Assembly: GCA_028829895.1 (NCBI GenBank)
Contig: CM054180.1
Location: forward strand, 118,533,973-118,597,972
Length of the DNA stretch: 64,000 nucleotides
Reading direction: 5' to 3'
Source of the DNA: Sinotaia quadrata
Taxonomy: Eukaryota; Mollusca; Gastropoda; Architaenioglossa; Viviparidae
This document shows positions 57,154 to 64,000 of the stretch, piece by piece. The position numbers and the translations under genes are program-made. A model generated the notes under the pieces. That model was given only the letters and a program-made list of their open reading frames with translations, did no database searches and was not told where the DNA came from. The first letter of the stretch is position 1, and every line of letters begins with the position of its first letter.

Positions 57154-57600
57154 CTGAAAATAATATTAATTTCTCTCATAATGAACTCTTCTCGATAAGT
57201 ATAAATGAATACTAATAAATTGCACAAGAGAATTAACCGTGCTTTTCATCATGTTTACAAAAATAAAATTTATTATGTCACTACAACCACAAATTAGCAT
57301 AGCACAGAGTCATTTATATCTATGGTAGAGTCACATTACTAATATAGGAGGGCTATGCATGATTTAGACTCCAGACTAACTGACAAAATGGAATGCACAA
57401 GTTCACAAAAATTATTTGTGGTCAACTGTCAGACTTAACCAAAATGTGCTTTTATAAACCCTTTCATAGACGTACTTTATAAATTATTTGTAATTTTGCC
57501 AAATGTGTACAAGTAAGTGCATTTGTATGTATGTATGCTTGTCGGTCTCTCACTCAATCTTCGTACTCACTCATCCTTTCATTTATCTATTTATATGCCT
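57154..57600. other. Upstream of gene 3, no feature seen
   Basis: AT-rich; no upstream exon could be identified. Confidence 0.5.
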
Positions 57601-57688
57601 GTCCATTTATTTGTCTGTCTATCTGTTTGAATGTTCGACTCTCTGTTTGTCACCTTAGTACTATATACTCTTTGTATATTAAACTTAC

Positions 57689-57825
<137 letters not shown>

Positions 57826-57899
57826 TCAAACATGCAGGCGCAAGCACACATATGCATATACAAATACATGAAAATAAAGTAATATAGACAGACACTTAA

Positions 57900-59385
57900 A
57901 GGATAGGATATATATATATGCGGCTCCCGGAGGATTTTTGGATGTTACCATTATTACGAATGTAAAGCACGTTATTTCATTATTTGTGTTGTTTTTTCTA
58001 CTGAGCCATCCATGTGGCGGCCCTCCACGCACTATCAATTGGAAATTGATGAGTTAATCGCTTTTACTTATAATGTCTTATTCTTACCCGAAAAATCATA
58101 GCATAATATAACGAAAATACATGATAGTACAATATACTCTGTTGATGTTTTTACAATGAATAGTTTATACGTTAACATGCAACTGTAAACTTTGTTTATC
58201 TGCAGAGCAACAATTTATGGAATTGGACAACAGATTTAGGTCATCTGTACGAACTCATCTTAGTAAGGGATAATAAGAAATATGAATAATTCTAAAATAT
58301 AGGACAGGTACAAGTTATATTTCACGAAAAGAAAAGTACACATAAATAAATAGAAGACTGAAAGTAAAGAAAGAAAGAAAAAAAGAAAATGAAACAAATC
58401 TGCGGTAAGGACAAACAAAAGACTTCTTATGATATTAATGGTTTACAAAACAGAATTTATCATTACGTCATTGCGAGGTCCTTATGTTGAAATGTTTCTG
58501 TCGAGCAAAATGTATAGCGTGCAAGGAGGGAAATAATTATCAAAATTTGAATGTTCGCTAAAAAATAAAAAAAGAAAAAGAAGCATAGTACTATGGAATT
58601 AGTGATCATCAGTTATGGAGGTTTGAAGAAAATGAGTTTCTGAAGTCGAACTAAGTTGTCAAGTGTTTGAATTAACTGATTCAACTGACCTTGCATATGC
58701 AGCAGATACTTTTCTTTCATTCATTCGCACAGATTTAAACAGATATATCTCCCTATCATTCACGCAATCTATATAGCATATCTGGCACAGACTCCTTCAA
58801 GTATTCACTCATCTTTCGAGCCGGCAAAGAATCGGCTCGAGCCAATTCTGTGGATTAGACATATCGATCGCCGAAGTGTGAAGTGTGTCGTCAATGCTCG
58901 AAGTTGTAATCCACAATGCGAGTAGTCCCAATTAGGGCCTATTCGTGTTAATATGTTAATAAGTGATGATAGCAATTTTTGTTAGGCGTATTTTGTCTTA
59001 AAATTAATGTTCTTATTAGTCTTTGAGAAAATCGTTATGTGGGCAGACATTACCCTTATGGTCTGTTATGGTGACAATTATTTAAAAAATAATATTTATT
59101 CATGCAAAAAGACATTACATTTCATTTCGCAAGAAAGACATTTAATCATTTGTCATGTTCTTCTTCCACAAACCCTTTTCCATTTTCTTGTGTGTGCATA
59201 CTTTCCGTTAGGTTGTTCTAGTACACATGACATGTATGCATTCATAAACCAAAGTCCACATATATCATGAAGTGTTCTTGACTGGGCAATCTACTCATTC
59301 CAGTTGTAGTCCGTAACGTGTATGGCCGTGTTCAAACGAGGAAAATATGGTGCGATTGATGGTCGCCATGCAGTATTTATTTTAT
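57900..59385. other. Intergenic, no gene seen
   Basis: Includes a short AT run (57908-57919), a purine-rich tract near 58370 and a small stem (CGAGCCG...CGGCTCG) at 58818-58841. No coding exon recognised. Confidence 0.5.
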
Positions 59386-59386
59386 A

Positions 59387-59757
59387 TAGCATGTGACTGT
59401 TCATCGTGGAGTATGCGTTCAGTGTGACGTAGCATGTGGCTGTTCATCGTGGAGTATGCGTTCAGTGTGACGTAGCACGTGACTGTTCATCGTGGAGTAT
59501 GCGTTTAATGTGACGTAGCATGTGACTGTTCATTGTGGAGTATGCGTTTAATGTGACGTGGCATGTGACTGTTCATTGTGGAGTATGCGTTTAATGTGAC
59601 GTAGCATGTGACTGTTCATCGGGAAGTATGAGTTTAATGTGACGTAGCATGTGACTGTTCATCGGGAAGTATGAGTTTAATGTGACGTAGCATGTGACTG
59701 TTCATCGGGAAGTATGAGTTTAATGTGACGTAGCATGTGACTGTTCATCGTGAAGCC
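59387..59757. repeat. 43-bp minisatellite, about 8-9 copies
   Basis: Unit TAGCATGTGACTGTTCATCG then TGGAGTATGCGTTCAGTGTGACG. Three sub-types follow in order: GCGTTCAG, GCGTTTAA and GAGTTTAA. Confidence 0.9.
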
Positions 59758-59759
59758 TG

Positions 59760-61195
59760 AGCTCAGTGCGAGATTATTTTTGACTGTGCCCATCGTCTAG
59801 GCCTCTAGGCCTACAAATAAATTAAAGAGACAATAATATATAAAGTGGCTGTGGAGCGATCAGTTTATTCCTTTGCACTTCTGCCGAAGGCTTCACGATA
59901 CACATTTATAAGTGGATATGATACACAAACATACAAACATACATGTTACAGTCACATAGTCACTATTCGTAAGTAGTCAATACTCACTTTAGTCAATGAG
60001 TCGTCCTTTAGTTTGAAAGCAGATCTATACTTTCTATTTGCTCATGACTTGAGCCGCAAAACCAACCCGGAAGCATAATGACTTTGAAATCTGTGAAATC
60101 TGACGCAATGTGAAAATATGTAATACGTTTATTATGATTAAGACAATCCCGACAACGTATAAACACTGTGAATGGTCATTAACTAATGAAATTGTAACGT
60201 GTGCACCTCCCTTTAATTTAATTATTTGATAACTTCTTAAGTCCTACTTTCGTTTTATTTTATTATGAATAGAGGGCCATACTAATTAAATATAAAATAA
60301 ACTAAATGAATACTTACTGGAGATGACCGCTCTCTTGGTTTGACGTACACGTGATCAAGTTTCAGTGTGCACTAATTGCACATTCAATTACAATCAAACT
60401 CTTCTCAGTTTCAAACAACCCGTTGGGCAACAGTTATATGATATGAGAGATAGGACTCTGAAGCACTGTACAATAATAATGTTGGAATTATCTCCCTTGT
60501 AGGGTTTCCCTTTACCCTAATAAGCATTGGCTGAAGGCATTACGGGTACATTTAAAGAGATTCGCCACTACAGTACTGCTTTCATTATTGGATTAAATAA
60601 CCGATTTTTGCATTTTGAAGAATTTTTATTATGTTGTTGAAATAATAGTCACTTTTCCATTATGCATTGAGATTAATAAATGTTTTAGCCATGTGGAAGG
60701 TTATTTATCTGAATGACCGAATTTTGTGAGTAGTTTATATTTAATTCTTTATTTTATCTTCACTTTTACATGTTAACGAGTATCTGTAAAGGTTAACAGA
60801 TATTGATGTTTGATTTCTTTTTCACTTATGCATTCGTGCTGCTTATATTGTTGAGTCACACTTAAGTTTGTTAAGAGTTCTAGGTATGTACATTGCAGAG
60901 ATCGATCAGCAGTTAAAGTAGATACATTTAAGAATAATTCTTTTATGCCTGAAAAAGTTTTACGATTTTAAGCAGAAAATAAATAACTTTTCCAACTAAC
61001 TGTTAGATATCTAAACTGTACAGTGTATTACGAACACGCATGCTAAAATATACAAGAATATTATGTGAATAAAGTTAAGGAGAATGTGTGAAGTGAGAAA
61101 AACTTGAAATATATGACCAGTCACAGTGATACATAAAAATATTAATAAAATTCAACGTGCTTATGCATATAAATAGAAAATAATAAAAATAATTG
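59760..61195. other. Intergenic, no gene seen
   Basis: AT-rich; open frames are short and lack coding character. Confidence 0.5.
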
Positions 61196-61204
61196 TGGGT
61201 GGAG

Positions 61205-62300
61205 AATACGGCTCTGAATAGTTTTTATCATCCATTGATTATTATTTACGAGAATAAGACCAGCTAATGAGCTGAGGTTAAAAGTTTGCTTGCTGTAGAG
61301 AATTCTATTGACTGATCACTTGAATTTGTTGTGGTAAGAAGTCCAGTCATGAAAAGTGGCTGTTAGTTTAATGGCGAGTTAACTCTTCGAGAGAGAATGG
61401 ACTGAGAGATATTTCGTGCATTTTGCTATTGATACGTTATACTTGTGTTTCAGGTAGAGATGTATTATGTGAGTTGACTGTTATTTCTACAAATGTTTGA
61501 ACTATATTGATCGTATATAGTATGCTAAACACTTGACATTGTTTCTAGTGAATCCTTGTATAAAATTGATATGCTGTATTTATTATGCTGTGTATGTGTA
61601 TTAGCTAATAAATACTGTTGCAGGAAACTGTAAGTTGAGGCTTAAATGTAAGAAAGAATGGAGTTAAAAAGGAATACATCTAGAGACTTAGCATTTGATC
61701 CATAATTATATTTTTACAGGAACAAGCAAGCTTTAATTCACTTTGTGATATGAATCTTCTGGTTTACTTATTGTGGTAGGTGCGCAGAGCATTTACTGCA
61801 GTGTGTAAATGTAAAGGACACACTGCACTCCATTGATGTATAGTAGCAAGATATGCTGACTACATCAAGCAATATCTGGTACAAGAAATTTACTAGAAAT
61901 TGCTATAATTGTTATTCTGCTTGAGGAAGCTGATAGGGCAGAAATAGCGCCCAGGTTGGATTTGAGGGGATAGCGAAGGATCCGTGTTTTCAGCGTGAGG
62001 AGAAAAAACACGTGGTAATTGACGTGTTCAACGAACTTGTGACTTTGAAAAAGCAAGTGAAATAGATAATTGTGGTGTTTTTTTTCTACAAGGTTACATA
62101 GAAGCTTGGTTGCTTATCTCTAATATCTCCATTTTTGTTGTCTGATATAAACTATCCTGTGATTTGTATTGACACTTGTTGAATTGTATTTTAGGATATA
62201 AGACTGTGTAGGCGTAAAATTTTTCCAACATGGTTTCATGGAAATAATTGATGTCAAGTATTCCATTTCCTTTTTGTATATTTGATTGTTGATATTCGTA
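61205..62300 (+). mobile_element. LTR-family fragment, copy 6
   Basis: Follows the family from TAGTTTTTATCATCCATTGA through GAATTCTATTGACTGATCAC to TGTATATTTGATTGTTGAT. Both ends are missing, so no target duplication can be tested. Plus orientation like the others. Confidence 0.8.
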
Positions 62301-62621
62301 AACAAATTCCCACTTTTTTAAGGATTAAATGTTTGTCATAAATGCACTCACGGTAAAGATATATTATCGTTTGCTCAAAAATATGTACAGCTGAGTGAAT
62401 ATTATTATTGATAGAACAAACCGAATGACAAAGAAATTTCGGATATATTTAATATTTCTCGATTTGTATAAATTTAAACCGTTTTACAGTTGCACTAATT
62501 TCGCAAAATAATATTTTTTCATAAATTGATACACTTGTAGTGTATTGTGAAAGAATGATGTAAAAGCAGATCAGATCCGTAACAATTTCCATTCTGTTAA
62601 ATGAAAAGGTTTAACAAATGT

Positions 62622-62628
<7 letters not shown>

Positions 62629-62662
<34 letters not shown>
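62629..62662. repeat. AT microsatellite
   Basis: About 17 AT units. Confidence 0.95.
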
Positions 62663-62666
<4 letters not shown>

Positions 62667-62919
62667 TTAACTGTCTTTATTTCAACAAAATAATTTTTAC
62701 ATAAGTGATTTGGTACATTTATACAAATTTATTAATAGATAGAAATATTATCAAAAGGTTAAGCAAGGTTCCACGAAGACCAATATTTGATAAACAAAAT
62801 CTAATATACACTGATAAAATATAAGCAAATAATAATTACAAATATTGTTAGCATTTTCATCCACAATGTTAAACACTGAAACATTTTGAATTGGATCCAG
62901 ATAATACATTTGCGACTAA

Positions 62920-63245
62920 TCTACAAGAAACTATATTTATCATATACCTAAGTAAATGTACAAGAGACTTATATTTATCATATGCATAAAATCTAAAAAT
63001 AAATTGCATTTATCATATACGTAACTAAATCTACTAAAACTATATATACAAGATACTACAAATATCGTATACGTAACTAAATTACAAAAATACGTTTATC
63101 ATATACATAACTAATTATGCACAATATATATATATATATATATATTTATGAAATAAGCCTAAGTAACTAAATTTACAAGATACAAGAATTATCATATATG
63201 TAACTAAATCAACAAAAAGAAATATGCTAATCATATATTTACCTA
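62920..63245. repeat. Degenerate repeat of about 50 bp
   Basis: Blocks such as ATTTATCATATACCTAAGTA and AACTAAATCTACAAGA recur about six times with many changes. Confidence 0.7.
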
Positions 63246-63249
63246 AACG

Positions 63250-63790
63250 ATACTTCAGATTTTAAAAACAGGAATCTATCGCTGTAATTCTGTTGGTATA
63301 TATTTTAGACTGAAGTTCTAGATATAATGAACCTAGTTGTGTTGTTTGTGGTATGTACTTACTTTTCCTTTCAATTCAGGAAATAAACTATAAAATACTA
63401 CAAGGTAAATAAGGTACATTGAAAATTAATATGCATTTATAAAATTAAAGCCAACTAAATTCTATAACTTTAATCAGCTCATTTTAGAGTCTAAACAATA
63501 GAACAGAACCGACCAGTCAGAAGAGCCATTATGGCTGTTCTTTAGCGCACACAATATTTCTTATAGGAAACAAGTCCAGCAATTGGTTTTGCAATATCCA
63601 CTCAGGCACATCTTTCTGTTCAAGTTCTTTCAAGCAGTCAATAATATATTTTTTTAAAATTCAGTTTCTGCAGATCTCACACTTATAAAACTAACGAGCG
63701 ACAGAAGTACTGGCTACCAGCCAATCATTAATTATTGAAGCAATAAATCAGCCAATCCGAGACTCCATCTGTATGTCTGTGCCTAAGTTC
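63250..63790. other. Intergenic, no gene seen
   Basis: Between the degenerate repeat and the CTAT array; nothing recognised. Confidence 0.5.

Positions 63791-64000
<210 letters not shown>

Overview
The window is AT-rich animal DNA. Spliced genes with long introns, dense micro- and minisatellites, antisense solo LTRs, a hAT transposon of the GTF2IRD2-like group and a decayed LINE all point to a metazoan. The repeat style and the expansion of BTB-kelch genes suggest a lophotrochozoan, most likely a mollusc; the species cannot be fixed from the sequence. No tRNA, rRNA or CRISPR array was recognised.

Three tandem paralogous genes lie head to tail on the minus strand. Gene 1 (start codon at 3737, exons 1-3 in view, 3' part unresolved or off the left edge), gene 2 (12511-35171, complete, 8 coding exons, 796 codons plus stop) and gene 3 (44711-57145, complete, 8 coding exons, 748 codons plus stop) each start with a BTB domain. 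A large exon follows with the end of a BACK-like region and kelch repeats, then a third exon with a last kelch repeat. In genes 2 and 3 the frame continues through five small exons of 53-153 nt. I read these as a C-terminal MATH/TRAF-like domain, ending in a Glu-Leu-x-Asp-Pro...Lys/Gly...Tyr block. The intron phases (1,0,1,2,2,1,0) are the same in both genes and exon 4 is exactly 97 nt in both. This gives a BTB-BACK-kelch-MATH protein. It joins the two known architectures of CUL3 substrate adaptors (KLHL: BTB-BACK-kelch; SPOP: MATH-BTB) in one chain, and I know of no named family with this order.

Layout: 1-3741 gene 1; 3742-10841 intergenic, with a duplicated segment that may hold a 5' exon, CRE-like sites and six tandem-repeat arrays; 10847-12487 a solo LTR directly abutting the 3' end of gene 2; 12511-35175 gene 2, with an LTR carrying a nested insertion in intron 6, a CTAT array in intron 4 and an intact-ended hAT element in intron 1; 35176-44710 intergenic, with CA/GT repeats, a possible solo LTR, broken LTRs cut by a LINE 3' end, and a solo LTR; 44711-57153 gene 3, with an LTR in intron 6 and a 1.3-kb 38-bp minisatellite in intron 2; 57154-64000 upstream of gene 3, with CA, 43-bp and CTAT arrays and an LTR fragment.

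All copies of the LTR family are in plus orientation, antisense to the genes. Genes 1 and 2 lack a 32-residue block that gene 3 keeps at the BTB/BACK junction (the 3-box, which normally helps bind CUL3). Yet gene 1 looks closer to gene 3 in its kelch exons, which suggests recombination or gene conversion among the paralogs. Exon joins and domain names were made by eye and need transcript data and profile searches to confirm.
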